Positions 32,538 through 44,705 of a stretch of 64,000 bases of DNA are shown here, piece after piece. The DNA is from Morinoia aosen (taxonomy: Eukaryota > Arthropoda > Malacostraca > Amphipoda > Talitridae), in contig CM059566.1 of NCBI GenBank assembly GCA_030386875.1, positions 39,902,068 to 39,966,067 of the forward strand. Reading direction: 5' to 3'. The notes below the pieces were generated by a model, which saw nothing but the letters and a program-made list of their open reading frames with translations, was not told the DNA's origin and did no database searches. How positions within the stretch are numbered: position 1 is the stretch's first letter; every line of letters begins with the position of its first letter. A program made the translations under genes and the position numbers.

Positions 32538-33188
32538 AGACGCAGCTCGGGAATGAACTCATTCCTGGGCCATTGGATTGCAGTTAATCAAAAATATCAA
32601 GAACGCTACGGAAATCGATTACTAAAACTTAACTGAGAAGTTTCGGACTTGAAAAGACGCGCTCATTTTACTCCCAGAACAAAAATCACAGATAGTTAAA
32701 AATTTCATACAGAATGCAGAAAGGAACTCACGGAAGAAATTTTAAATTTATAGTATATTTTTACTGCCAAGTTTACTTGATGCCGGAGGCTAGTGTCGAG
32801 CTGTTGATGGAGCCGGACATGTGAGCTAAAAATAAATTGATGGAATCAAAGTAGCTGAGAAGTTGATGAAGATGACACGTAATTATGTCGAGCTTACAGT
32901 AACTTTGCGTAGGCATAGTCTAAGCCTGATGTTATGTTGCAGACAGCTTCATGATAACGGTCGATGATGATGAATAATGGATGAAGATGGCTGATGATGA
33001 TGACGATGGATGAAAACAGCCGATGATGATAATGATGGTAATCGATGATGGATGATGGTCATCAACACAGACACTTTATTGGAAACTTTATTTCACAGAA
33101 CGAACACCTGTGAACTTCTAGGTCGAAGTAGTAACATGTGGAGTATGCAAGCACATCAGCTTCGGTCATTTTAAGGGTGCTGATACAT
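32538..33188. other. Unassigned spacer with GAT-rich repeat
   Basis: Positions 32955-33062 hold an imperfect GATGATGATGA / ATGGATGAAGATGGC repeat. I see nothing else. Confidence 0.55.
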
Positions 33189-35012
33189 GTGTCGGTACCA
33201 CTCAGCAACAGGTGTCGGTACCACTCAGCAACAGGTGTCGGTACCACTCAGCAACAGGTGTCGGTACCACTCAGCAACAGGAAGGTACCACTCAGCAACA
33301 GGAAGATACCACTCAGCAACAGGAAGATACCACTCAGCAACAGGAAGATACCACTCAGCAACAGAAAGATACCACTCAGCAACAGGTGCCGGTACCACTC
33401 AGCAACAGGAAGATACCACTCAGCAACAGGTGCCGGTACCACTCAGCAACAGGTGTCGGTACCACTCAGCAACAGGTGTCGGTACCACTCAGCAACAGGT
33501 GTCGGTACCACTCAGCAACAGGTGCCGGTACCAGTCAGCAACAGGTGCCGGTACCACTCAGCAACAGGTGCCGGTACCACTCAGCAACAGGTGCCGGTAC
33601 CACTCAGCAACAGGTGCCGGTACCACTCAGCAACAGGAAGGTACCACTCAGCAACAGGTGCCGGTACCACTCAGCAACAGGTGTCGGTACCACTCAGCCA
33701 CAGGAAGATACCACTCAGCAACAGGTGCCGGTACCACTCAGCAACAGGTGCCGGTACCACTCAGCAACAGGTGCCGTACCACTCAGCAACAGGTGTCGGT
33801 ACGTCACTCAGCAACAGGAAGGTACCACTCAGCAACAGGTGTCGGTACCACTCAGCAACAGGTGTCGGTACCACTCAGCAACAGGTGTCGGTACCACTCA
33901 GCAACAGGTGTCGGTACCACTCAGCAACAGGTGTCGGTACCACTCAGCAACAGGTGTCGGTACCACTCAGCAACAGGTGTCGGTACCACTCAGCAACAGG
34001 TGTCGGTACCACTCAGCAACAGGTGTCGGTACCACTCAGCAACAGGTGTCGGTACCACTCAGCAACAGGTGTCGGTACCACTCAGCAACAGGTGTCGGTA
34101 CCACTCAGCAACAGGTGTCGGTACCACTCAGCAACAGGTGTCGGTACCACTCAGCAACAGGAAGGTACCACTCAGCAACAGGTGTCGGTACCACTCAGCA
34201 ACAGGTGTCGGTACGTCACTCAGCAACAGGTGTCGGTACCACTCAGCAACAGGTGTCGGTACCACTCAGCAACAGGTGTCGGTACCACTCACCAACAGGT
34301 GTCAGTACCGCTCAGCAACAGGTGTCGGTACCACTCAGCAACAGGTGTCAGTACCGCTCAGCAACAGGTGTCGGTGCCACTCAGCAACAGGTGTCGGTAC
34401 CACTCAGCAACAGGTGTCGGTACCACTCAGCAACAGGTGTCGGTCCACTCAGAAACAGGAAGGTTCCATTCAGCAACAGGAAGGTACCACTCAGCAACAG
34501 GAAGGTACCATTCAGCAACAGGTGTCGGTACCACTCAGCAACAGGTGTCGGTACCACTGAGCAACAGGTGTCGGTACCGCTCAGAAACAGGTGTCGGTAC
34601 CACTCAGCAACAGGAAGGTACCACTCAGCAACAGGAAGGTACCACTCAGCAACAGGAAGGTACCACTCAGCAACAGGGAGGTACCACTCAGCAACAGGGA
34701 GGTACCACTCAGCAACAGGGAGGTACCACTCAGCAACAGGGAGGTACCACTCAGCAATAGGTGTTGGTACCACTCAGCAACAGGAAGGTACCACTCAGCA
34801 ACAGGAAGGTACCACTCAGCAACAGGTGTCGGTACCGCTCAGCAACAGGTGTCGGTACCGCTCAGAAACAGGTGTCGGTACCACTCAGCAACAGGAAGGT
34901 ACCACTCAGCAACAGGTGTCGGTACCACTCAGCAACAGGAAGGTACCTCTCAGCAACAGGAAGGTACCACTCAGCAACAGGAAGGTACCACTCAGCAACA
35001 GGGAGGTACCAC
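33189..35012 (+). repeat. 23/21-bp mixed tandem array, about 81 copies
   Basis: The common core is GGTACCACTCAGCAACAGG. Units differ in the spacer: GTGTC or GTGCC (23 bp) versus GAA or GGA (21 bp). The 21-bp type clusters at about 33277-33390 and 34600-35000, the GTGCC type at 33390-33780, and the GTGTC type elsewhere. The mixture shifts frame repeatedly, yet none of the units has a stop in the + registers, so three long frames (up to 608 codons) coexist. Each core carries GGTACC. Confidence 0.98.
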
Positions 35013-35564
35013 TTCACCACTTGAACAAGTCATCATAGATCAAAAGAGATTTAAGAGATACCGTCACAACTTCCATTAGTGTGAAAGGAAAATCAAATTT
35101 GAAAAGGCAATGAAGAAAATAGAAGGATCTATGAGAGTACGAGGAGAAAAGGAGAGGAAAATCATAGTCGAAAAGTTAATGAAGTAAGAAAAAAAATTCG
35201 CCAATTTGCAGACATGAAGAAGGGAAAAAAGAGAAAGCAGATGGAGAAATGAGGAAAGAGATGAAATCTTGAAAATCAGTTCAATGCAGGGTTTGCATCA
35301 CCTGAGACAAACGATACGCATGAAATGAAGTGGTAATAAAGGAATGTAAGCTTAGAATGCCAGGTTAGATATGGAATATAATTTTGTTGGATTGACTCAT
35401 GGGAAATGAACGAGTGGAAGCAGATTAGCAGTGGCAAAGGGGAGACGGAGTAAAGTGTGAAGACAGAAAAACAATCACTAAAGAAATGAAAATGCGAATA
35501 ATAGCGATAAGAACGAAAAACCAACGTGGATAAAAGAAATGACGAGCTACAAATCAATGAGATA
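35013..35564. other. Purine-rich unassigned spacer
   Basis: Positions 35085-35290 are mostly A and G (GAAAATAGAAGGATCTATGA style). No gene is recognised. Confidence 0.5.
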
Positions 35565-35835
35565 TAGAAATGAATAGGAGTTATAAAACACAAAAACTAA
35601 GTAAAACTAGAAACAGAAATAAATAGGGAGTTAATAAAAAAACACAAAAAGTGAAACTACGAATAGAAATAAATAGGAGTTACATGATATTAAAAGTAAG
35701 CAAAGATAGAATTAGATATAAATCAGAGAGTATAAAAAACAAAAAGTAAGTGAAATTAGAAATAGAAATAAATAGGCGTACAATAAAAAATAAGTAAATG
35801 AAAATAAATAGGAGTTACGAAATACAAGAAGTAAA
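35565..35835 (+). repeat. ~50-60-bp degenerate tandem repeat
   Basis: AGAAATAAATAGGAGTTA and AACACAAAAAGTAAGTGAAA words recur five times with indels. Confidence 0.8.
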
Positions 35836-35938
35836 ATAGAAGAAGAGTTGCACAAGACGTTAAGTAAGCAGAACTAGCAGGAGGCAGAAGGGCCGCAGCT
35901 CGACGGGGCTGGACGGCTGCCAGCGTGCGGTGGTCACG

Positions 35939-36275
35939 CGTTGCTGCTGCTGCTGCTGCTGCAGCAGATTGCTGCTCGAGTCGAGATTGTGCTTCGAGTC
36001 GAGATTGTGCTTCGAGTCGAGATTGTGCTTCGAGTCGAGATTGTGCTTCGAGTCGAGATTGTGCTTCGAGTCGAGATTGTGCTTCGAGTCGAGATTGTGC
36101 TTCGAGTCGAGATTGTGCTTCGAGTCGAGATTGTGCTTCGAGTCGAGATTGTGCTTCGAGTCGAGATTGTGCTTCGAGTCGAGATTGTGCTTCAAGTCGA
36201 GATTGTGCTTCGAGTCAAAATTACACATTCAAGTTGAGATTACAATTCAAATTAAGAGTGCACTTTAGGTCGAGA
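35939..36275 (+). repeat. (CTG)n tract plus 18-bp tandem array, about 15 copies
   Basis: A short GCTGCTGCTGCTGCTGC run at 35941-35970 leads into CTTCGAGTCGAGATTGTG units, homogeneous to about 36190 and decayed to 36275. Frames in all + registers and one minus register are open (periods SSRDCA, ESRLCF, RVEIVL). Confidence 0.97.
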
Positions 36276-36436
36276 TCTTACAAAGAGATATACAAGATGT
36301 TCTGACTGTTATATCCGTTGATTAGTATCAACATCAGCGAATGATACCGCGTGACAAATACTAAATTGAAGAAGTAATGAGGAGACATTAATAAGAGGAC
36401 CGCTTTGTTTTTTAATTAATGAGGGGAGAAAAGCCT

Positions 36437-36894
36437 GTTAATGAGTGTACGCTGGTATGGGCATGTTAATGAGTGTACGCTGGTATGGGCATGTTAATGA
36501 GTGTACGCTGGTATGGGCATGTTAATGAGTGTACGCTGGTATGGGCATGTTAATGAGTGTACGCTGGTATGGGCATGTTAATGAGTGTACGCTGGTATGG
36601 GCATGTTAATGAGTGTACGCTGGTACGAGCATGTTAATGAGTGTACGCTGGTACGAGCACGTTAATGAGTGTACGCTGGTATGGGCATGTTAATGAGTGT
36701 ACGCTGGTATGGGCATGTTAATGAGTGTACGCTGGTATGGGCATGTTAATGAGTGTACGCTGGTACGAGCATGTTAATGAGTGTACGCTGGTACGAGCAT
36801 GTTAATGAGTGTACGCTGGTGTGGGCATGTTAATGAGTGTGCGCTGGTACGAGCATGTTAATGAGTGTACGCTGGTATGGGCATGTTAATGAGA
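36437..36894 (+). repeat. 28-bp tandem array A, 16 copies
   Basis: The unit is GTTAATGAGTGTACGCTGGT then ATGGGCAT, with GGTACGAGC and GGTGTGGGC variants. It contains stops in all + frames. Confidence 0.97.
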
Positions 36895-37070
36895 GTAACT
36901 ATGGTCTGTTTTCATGCATTGAGAGCACGAGTGTACGGTAATGAGGGTATTTAGTTGACGAGACCATTTCAAAGAGTGCATGCTAATAAAAGTAAGTTAA
37001 TGAGAATATGCTAATTAGGGTATGCTGATGAATGTGTGATAAGAGTGTAATAACGAGGGCCTACAGCAGC
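36895..37070. repeat. Degenerate link between the two 28-bp arrays
   Basis: Contains GTACGGTAATGAGGGTA, ATGCTAATAAAAGTAAG, TTAATGAGAATATGC and GTAATAACGAGGGCC, which look like decayed forms of both neighbouring 28-bp units. Confidence 0.5.
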
Positions 37071-39264
37071 GCTGAGGTCACACTAACGAGACCGTCCCGC
37101 TGTGGTCACACTAACGAGACCGTCCCGCTGAGGTCACACTAACGAGACCGTCCCGCTGTGGTCACACTAACGAGACCGTCCCGCTGAGGTCACACTAACG
37201 AGACCGTCCCGCTGTGGTCACACTAACGAGACCGTCCCGCTGAGGTCACACTAACGAGACCGTCCCGCTGAGGTCACACTAACGAGACCGTCCCGCTGTG
37301 GTCACACTAACGAGACCGTCCCGCTGAGGTCACACTAACGAGACCGTCCCGCTGTGGTCACACTAACGAGACCGTCCCGCTGAGGTCACGCTAACGAGAC
37401 CGTCCCGCTGAGGTCACACTAACGAGACCGTCCCGCTGAGGTCACACTAACGAGACCGTCCCGCTGAGGTCACACTAACGAGACCGTCCCGCTGAGGTCA
37501 TGCTAACGAGACCGTCCCGCTGAGGTCACGCTAACGAGACCGTCCCGCTGAGGTCACACTAACGAGACCGTCCCGCTGAGGTCACACTAACGAGACCGTC
37601 CCGCTGAGGTCACACTAACGAGACCGTCCCGCTGAGGTCACACTAACTAGACCGTCTCGCTGAGGTCACGCTAACGAGACCGTCCCGCTGAGGTCATGCT
37701 AACGAGACCGTCCCGCTGAGGTCACACTAACGAGACCGTCCCGCTGAGGTCACACTAACGAGACCGTCCCGCTGTGGTCACACTAACGAGACCGTCCCGC
37801 TGAGGTCACACTAACGAGACCGTCCCGCTGAGGTCACGCTAACGAGACCGTCCCGCTGTGGTCACGCTAACGAGACCGTCCCGCTGTGGTCACGCTAACG
37901 AGACCGTCCCGCTGAGGTCACACTAACGAGACCGTCCCGCTGAGGTCACACTAACGAGACCGTCCCGCTGTGGTCACGCTAACGAGACCGTCCCGCTGTG
38001 GTCACACTAACGAGACCGTCCCGCTGAGGTCACGCTAACGAGACCGTCCCGCTGTGGTCACACTAACGAGACCGTCCCGCTGAGGTCACGCTAACGAGAC
38101 CGTCCCGCTGAGGTCACGCTAACGAGACCGTCCCGCTGTGGTCACACTAACGAGACCGTCCCGCTGTGGTCACACTAACGAGACCGTCCCGCTGAGGTCA
38201 CGCTAACGAGACCGTCCCGCTGTGGTCACACTAACGAGACCGTCCCGCTGAGGTCACGCTAACGAGACCGTCCCGCTGAGGTCACACTAACGAGACCGTC
38301 CCGCTGAGGTCACGCTAACGAGACCGTCCCGCTGAGGTCACGCTAACGAGACCGTCCCGCTGAGGTCACGCTAACGAGACCGTCCCGCTGTGGTCACACT
38401 AACGAGACCGTCCCGCTGAGGTCACACTAACGAGACCGTCCCGCTGTGGTCACACTAACGAGACCGTCCCGCTGTGGTCACACTAACGAGACCGTCCCGC
38501 TGAGGTCACGCTAACGAGACCGTCCCGCTGAGGTCACGCTAACGAGACCGTCCCGCTGTGGTCACACTAACGAGACCGTCCCGCTGAGGTCACACTAACG
38601 AGACCGTCCCGCTGTGGTCACACTAACGAGACCGTCCCGCTGTGGTCACACTAACGAGACCGTCCCGCTGAGGTCACACTAACGAGACCGTCCCGCTGAG
38701 GTCACGCTAACGAGACCGTCCCGCTGTGGTCACACTAACGAGACCGTCCCGCTGAGGTCACACTAACGAGACCGTCCCGCTGTGGTCACACTAACGAGAC
38801 CGTCCCGCTGAGGTCACGCTAACGAGACCGTCCCGCTGTGGTCACACTAACGAGACCGTCCCGCTGAGGTCACACTAACGAGACCGTCCCGCTGAGGTCA
38901 CGCTAACGAGACCGTCCCGCTGAGGTCACACTAACGAGACCGTCCCGCTGAGGTCACACTTACGAGACCGTCCCGCTGAGGTCACGCTAACGAGACCGTC
39001 CCGCTGTGGTCACGCTAACGAGACCGTCCCGCTGAGGTCACGCTAACGAGACCGTCCCGCTGAGGTCACGCTAACGAGACCGTCCCGCTGTGGTCACGCT
39101 AACGAGACCGTCCCGCTGAGGTCACGCTAACGAGACCGTCCCGCTGAGGTCACGCTAACGAGACCGTCCCGCTGAGGTCACGCTAACGAGACCGTCCCGC
39201 TGAGGTCACGCTAACGAGACCGTCCCGCTGAGGTCACGCTAACGAGACCGTCCCGCTGAGGTCA
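37071..39264 (+). repeat. 28-bp tandem array B, about 78 copies
   Basis: The unit is CTAACGAGACCGTCCCGCTG then AGGTCACA. Two sites vary, GAGGTC/GTGGTC and CACACT/CACGCT. The left half is mostly CACACT and the right end almost all CACGCT, so homogenisation proceeds in blocks. No long frame exists in any register. Confidence 0.98.
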
Positions 39265-39520
39265 CCACTACGCAGCAGCCAGACCTCCACCGCCCCAAAG
39301 CACGAGAGGAACACAGCGGAAGACAAAGGAGGGGCACTCCCTCCATGGCAACACCATTTTATTTAAGTGCAATTCCGTTCATGGGTTTAGTTTTACTTAA
39401 TTTGAACACAAATTCATTTATAGGCCTAATTCAATTTCATTCAAACACAATACCCTTTAAGTATGGCATAATTCAACTTAGCTAAACCAAATGATGAGAG
39501 GACAGTATAAAATTAGCTGT
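39265..39520. other. GC-rich edge then AT-rich spacer
   Basis: Positions 39265-39330 are GC-rich (GCAGCCAGACCTCCACCGCC). The rest is unremarkable. Confidence 0.45.
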
Positions 39521-39640
39521 AAGGAGAACATTTATTTTCGCCGCCCGATGTGACAGAAAATAACCGGGAGAACATTTATTTTCGCCGCCCTTGTAACATT
39601 TCCATCTACCCGGGGACTCCGATGTGACAGAAAATAACCG
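39521..39640 (+). repeat. ~45-bp duplication
   Basis: GAGAACATTTATTTTCGCCG then CCCGATGTGACAGAAAATAACCGG occurs twice. The second copy is interrupted by about 28 bp. Confidence 0.9.
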
Positions 39641-39936
39641 GCGTGCGTTCGTCTTCCTGTCTACTTGCAGACAACCAGCGTACGCTTGTCTACCTGTCTA
39701 CTTGCAGACAACCAGCGTACGCTTGTCTACCTGTCTACTTGCAGACAACCAGCGTACGCTTGTCTACCTGTCTACTTGCAGACAACCAGCGTACGCTTGT
39801 CTACCTGTCTACTTGCAGACAACCAGCGTACGCTTGTCTACCTGTCTACTTGCAGATAACCAGCGAACGCTCGTCTACCTGTCTTCTTGCAGATAACCAG
39901 CGCATGCTTGTCTACCTATCTACTTGCGGACAACCG
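39641..39936 (+). repeat. 37-bp tandem array, 8 copies
   Basis: The unit is TGTCTACCTGTCTACTTGCA then GACAACCAGCGTACGCT. The period is not a multiple of three and the unit lacks stops, so three + frames remain open. Confidence 0.97.
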
Positions 39937-40249
39937 GAAAGTGCGAAACCAGTTCACCGGTCTACTGGTAGATTCCGATACAGCAGAAATGAAACCGTTC
40001 ATATCTGCGTACGCGCGTACTTGGAGATAGCTCGAAAGTAAGCAACCGGTTCACGGATGTCGCGATCAAATGAAAGATAGCAGAGGTTGAGAACCGGCTT
40101 ACAATCCAAAAAAACATTCATCTAATGAAGAGAAGGCGCAGGTTTCTACTGTGGTGAGATATCTGAGAGCTTTGTAACCGGTTCTTTAAAGTCAACCTTG
40201 AAATAAGCAGGTGGTTGCGACACGGGCGTGCTGAGGGGGGCTGCTGGGA
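39937..40249. other. Unassigned spacer
   Basis: No gene. The word AACCGGTTC and variants occur several times (39950, 40045, 40095, 40175), perhaps remnants of an older repeat. Confidence 0.4.
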
Positions 40250-40890
40250 TGCAGCACGGACTAGATGCTGGCAACGGCTGCTAGGCGTCATCTAGGGGGC
40301 TTGATGGAGCCACTATCTAGCGTGGCTTAATGGTATTCTAGGTATTATCTAGGGTGGCTTAATGGTATTCTAGGTATTATCTAGGGTGGCTTAGTGGTAT
40401 TCTAGGCATCATCTAGGGTGACTTAATGGAGCCACTATCTCAGGTGGCTTAATGGTATTCTAGGTATTATCTAGAGGGGCTTAATGGTATTCCAGGCGTC
40501 ATCTAGGAGGCTTAATGGAGCCACTATCTCAGGTGGCTTAATGGTATTCTAGGTATTATCTAGAGGGGCTTAATGGTATTCCAGGCGTCATCTAAGAGGC
40601 TTAATGGAGCCACTATCTCAGGTGGCTTAATGGTATTCTAGTTATTATTTAGGGTGGCTAAATGGACGCCTTATCTAGGGGGGCTGAATGGAGGTAATAT
40701 CTAGGGTCGCTTAATGGAGGCATTATCTAGAAGGCTTAATGGAGGCATTATCTAGGAGGCTTAATGGAGGCATTATCTAGAAGGCTTAATGGAGGCATAA
40801 TCTAGGAGGCTTAATGGAGGCATAATCTAGGAGGCTTAATGGAGGCATTATCTAGGAGGCTTAATAGAGGCATTATCTAGGGTAGCTAGG
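40250..40890 (+). repeat. Degenerate array, ~35-bp then ~26-bp units
   Basis: The left part repeats GGCTTAATGGTATTCTAGGT then ATTATCTAGGG, with a composite block of about 115 bp repeated two or three times at 40410-40640. The right part repeats TTAATGGAGGCATTATCTAG then GAGGC. Shared words show one origin. Confidence 0.9.
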
Positions 40891-41267
40891 GGATTTAAAA
40901 TCAAATAGTCGCGGGTAAATCATTGAAGTTCCTGATAATTCAAAAAATAATTCAGTTCAATTTAATTTTGTAAAATGAGAAAGAGCTAGAGAGAGAGAAA
41001 GCCGAGAAAGTTTCTGTGTTTTGCATGGGAGTAGGGGGTAAATGAAGAAATACATAAAGCCGAGGGGGTCAATGATGGAGGAAAGGTATAAAATGGCTGC
41101 CCCACACAAGGTCGTCCCGCCAGACAAAAGAAGGTCGCACCGCAGAAGACAGCCACAGCCACATAGCTGGCCGCAGCAATGGACGCCGCAAGTGTCAAGT
41201 GAAGAACAACTATAACGATAATTTAATAAGTCTCTTAGATCCTATATTACGCTGCTAGAACATTAAG
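40891..41267. other. Spacer with TATA-like motif and small frames
   Basis: TATAAAA at 41087-41093 is followed by a 40-codon + frame from the ATG at 41093 to the stop at 41213-41215. On the minus strand, 41198-40986 encodes 70 residues with a hydrophobic, signal-like start (MTLAASIAAASYVAVAVFCG). They overlap, so at most one is real. Neither matches a family I know. Confidence 0.3.
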
Positions 41268-41439
41268 AAACTGCCGTTGAAGAGGGTGGTGGATTCAAAA
41301 GCAGTTTCAAGGTTGGTACACTGGGTAAATACTGGCGTTTCTATAACAAAACCAAACTGCCGTTGAAGAGGGTGGTGGATTCAAAAGCAGTTCCAAGGTT
41401 GGGACACTTGGAAAATATTGTCGAAGTACGAAAGAATGA
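41268..41439 (+). repeat. 86-bp tandem duplication
   Basis: AAACTGCCGTTGAAGAGGGT then GGTGGATTCAAAAGCAGTT starts at 41268 and again at 41354. The second copy carries a few substitutions. It looks like a nascent array. Confidence 0.93.
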
Positions 41440-42024
41440 TAAATCAGTATTTAATTTAGTTGTTTTAAATCTATATTTCTGTTGGCTGTCACTTGTTGTC
41501 TTCGTGTTCTCTCACTCTTTCGTTGATATAAATCTCTCTTTTACATCTTTTGCTGTTCTCTTTCTCACTCTTTCGTCAGCGTTAGCGCTGCTCGAGATCT
41601 CGTTTCGAAATTCTATATCGTTAGCTTACTATTAACTTTTTTTTTCCTTACGTTCTATTAAAAAATAACTTATTCGGGCCCACAGGTAGCTATATTCAAA
41701 CTTGTCCATTGTACTAGACTTGAGAAACATTCTACCTCTGTATCTCCTGTGGTAAATAAATTGTTTAAATTGTAGAAATTGTTTAAAATCAAGTAAGAGT
41801 CCTACAGTTAACTCCCCAATGATGGGTAGCCGACAGCTTGAGGATAGTAACTTTGTGTTTAAAACCATGGGTGTTTTTATACATGAGCCGTACTTAAAAA
41901 ACGTAGTGGTGGTCTTCTTCACAGTTACCATCGACTCGGGAAATAGGTGGAACATTATTGGTATTATGGAAGTATTTATAATGGATGGAGACAACATTGC
42001 AGCTCAACCAACATTGAGGGAGAA
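41440..42024. other. Unassigned spacer
   Basis: A hydrophobic + frame (41363-41635) and overlapping frames at 41632-41997 (minus) and 41819-42106 (plus) are unrecognised. No splice or domain evidence. Confidence 0.4.
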
Positions 42025-44453
42025 AATTTCAAAGCGACCTGCAGGTACGTGGGTTATTTCAACCAACACTGAGGGAGAAAATTTCAAGGCAATGGGAAAA
42101 TTTTAAGAGAACCGGTGGGCTTGTAAATTATTTCAAAGCAACCAGCAAGTATGGGAGTAATTTCGAGGCAACCAGCAGGTACGCGAGTAATTTCAAGGCA
42201 ACCAGCAGGTATGGGAGTAATTTCGAGGCAACCAGCAGGTACGCGAGTAATTTCAAGGCAACCAGCAAGTATGGGAGTAATTTCAAGGCAACCAGCAGGT
42301 ACGCGAGTAATTTCAAGGCAACAAGCAAGTATGGGAGTAATTTCAAGGCAACCAGCAAGTATGGGAGTAATTTCAAGGCAACCAGCAAGTATGGGAGTAA
42401 TTTCGAGGCAACCAGCAGGTACGCGAGTAATTTCGAGGCAACCAGCAAGTATGGGAGTAATTTCAAGGCAACCAGCAAGTATGGGAGTAATTTCTAGGCA
42501 ACCAGCAGGTACGCGAGTAATTTCAAGGCAACCAGCAGGAACGCGAGTAATTTCAAGGCAACCAGCAAGTATGGGAATAATTTCAAGGCAACCAGCAAGT
42601 ATGGGAGTAATTTCAAGGCAACCAGCAAGAATGGGAGTAATTTCGAGGCAACCAGCAGGTACGCGAGTAATTTCAAGGCAACCAGCAAGTTTGGGAGTAA
42701 TTTCGAGGCAACCAGCAGGTACGCGAGTAATTTCAAGGCAACCAGCAAGTATGGGAGTAATTTCGAGGCAACCAGCAGGTACGCGAGTAATTTAAAGGCA
42801 ACCAGCAAGTATGGGAGTAATTTCAAGGCAACCAGCAAGTATGGGAGTAATTTCAAGGCAACCAGCAAGAATGGGAGTAATTTCGAGGCAACCAGCAGGT
42901 ACGCGAGTAATTTCAAGGCAACCAGCAGGTACGCGAGTAATTTCAAGGCAACCAGCAAGTATGGGAGTAATTTCGAGGCAACCAGCAGGTACGCGAGTAA
43001 TTTCAAGGCAACCAGAAGTACTCGTATGGGAGTAATTTCGAGGCAACCAGCAGGTACGCGAGTAATTTCAAGGCAACCAGCAAGTATGGGAGTAATTTCA
43101 AGGCAACCAGCAAGTATGGGAGTAATTTCAAGGCAACCAGCAAGAATGGGAGTAATTTCAAGGCAACCAGCAGGTACGCGAGTAATTTCAAGGCAACCAG
43201 CAGGTACGCGAGTAATTTCAAGGCAACCAGCAGGTACGCGAGTAATTTCAAGGCAACCAGCAAGTATGGGAGTAATTTCAAGGCAACCAGCAAGTATGGG
43301 AGTAATTTCAAGGCAACCAGCAAGTATGGGAGTAATTTCAAGGTAACCAGCAAGTATGGGAGTAATTTCAAGGCAACCAGCAAGAATGGGAGTAATTTCA
43401 AGGCAACCAGCAGGTACGCGAGTAATTTCAAGGCAACCAGCAAGTATGGGAGTAATTTCGAGGCAACCAGCAAGTATGGGAGTAATTTCAAGGCAACCAG
43501 CAAGAATGGGAGTAATTTCAAGGCAACCAGCAGGTACGCGAGTAATTTCAAGGCAACCAGCAAGTATGGGAGTAATTTCAAGGCAACCAGCAAGTATGGG
43601 AGTAATTTCAAGGCAACCAACAAGTATGGGAGTAATTTCAAGGCAACCAGCAGGTACGCGAGTAATTTCAAGGCAACCAGCAAGTATGGGAGTAATTTCA
43701 AGGCAACCAGCAAGTGTGGGAGTAATTTCAAGGCAATCAGCAAGTATGGGAGTAATTTCGAGGCAACCAGCAGGTACGCGAGTAATTTCAAGGCAACCAG
43801 CAAGTATGGGAGTAATTTCGAGGCAACCAGCAGGCACGCGAGTAATTTCAAGGCAACCAGCAAGTATGAGAGTGATTTCAAGGCAACCAACAAGTATGGG
43901 AGTAATTTCAAGGCAACCAGCAAGTATGGGAGTAATTTCAAGGCAACCAGCAAGTATGGGAGTAATTTCAAGGCAACCAGCAAATATGGGAGTAATTTCG
44001 AGGCAACCAGCAGGTACGCGAGTAATTTCAAGGCAACCAGCAAGTATGGGAGTCATTTCGAGGCAACCAGCAAGTATGGGAGTCATTTCGAGGCAACCAG
44101 TAGGTACGCGAGTAATTTCGAGGCAACCAGCAAGTATGGGAGTCATTTCGAGGCAACCAGTAGGTACGCGAGTAATTTCAAGGCAACCAGCAAGTATGGG
44201 AGTCATTTCAAGGCAACCAGTAGGTACGCGAGTAATTTCGAGGCAACCAGCAAGTATGGGAGTCATTTCGAGGCAACCAGCAGGTACGCGAGTAATTTCA
44301 AGGCAACCAGCAAGTATGGGAGTCATTTCGAGGCAACCAGTAGGTACGCGAGTAATTTCAAGGCAACCAGCAAGTATGGGAGTCATTTCAAGGCAACCAG
44401 TAGGTACGCGAGTAATTTCAAGGCAACCAGCAGGTACGCGAGTAATTCAAACC
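42025..44453 (+). repeat. 30-bp tandem array with two monomer types, about 80 copies
   Basis: Monomer type A is CAAGGCAACCAGCAAGTATG then GGAGTAATTT. Type B has AGGTACGCG in place of AAGTATGGG. The right end (44041-44400) is a regular A-B dimer of 60 bp with TCATTTCGAGG variants. The left edge (42025-42130) is degenerate. A small indel near 43014 shifts the frames. Open frames occur on both strands (377 codons plus, 630 codons minus), which I attribute to the stop-free unit. Confidence 0.98.
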
Positions 44454-44705
44454 TGCACGGAGGTAGAACACAAGACGAGGACGCAGTAGTTTTGCAGCTA
44501 GTGAATTTAATGCAGACTTGGGACATCAAACAGATGCGCGCGAGGGGCAAGGAACAACCGCAGCCTTGTCTTGGCGGCCGACCTCCACGTCTTGAGGAGC
44601 CAATAATAAATAGAATTAGCAACTGCACAATCGATCCATCAGAGGAAGCAGAGGTTATAAATAGCTCGTATTGGACATTTCGTGCGGTAGTGATGGTGAT
44701 CGTTT
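44454..44705. other. Spacer with GC-rich islet
   Basis: Positions 44520-44600 are GC-rich (CTTGGCGGCCGACCTCCACG). No gene is recognised. Confidence 0.45.

Noticed and set aside
33138-35038. Ser/Gln-rich ORFs of 457-608 codons
   Set aside because: Three + frames coexist through the 23/21-bp array and alternate the same peptide registers.
37071-39264. CRISPR-like array with 28-bp repeats
   Set aside because: Repeats are contiguous with no unique spacers, and the genome is eukaryotic. The same applies to the other regular arrays.
41819-42106. 95-codon + frame as a gene
   Set aside because: Overlapped by a 121-codon minus frame, with no recognisable motif, and its 3' third is the degenerate edge of the 30-bp array.
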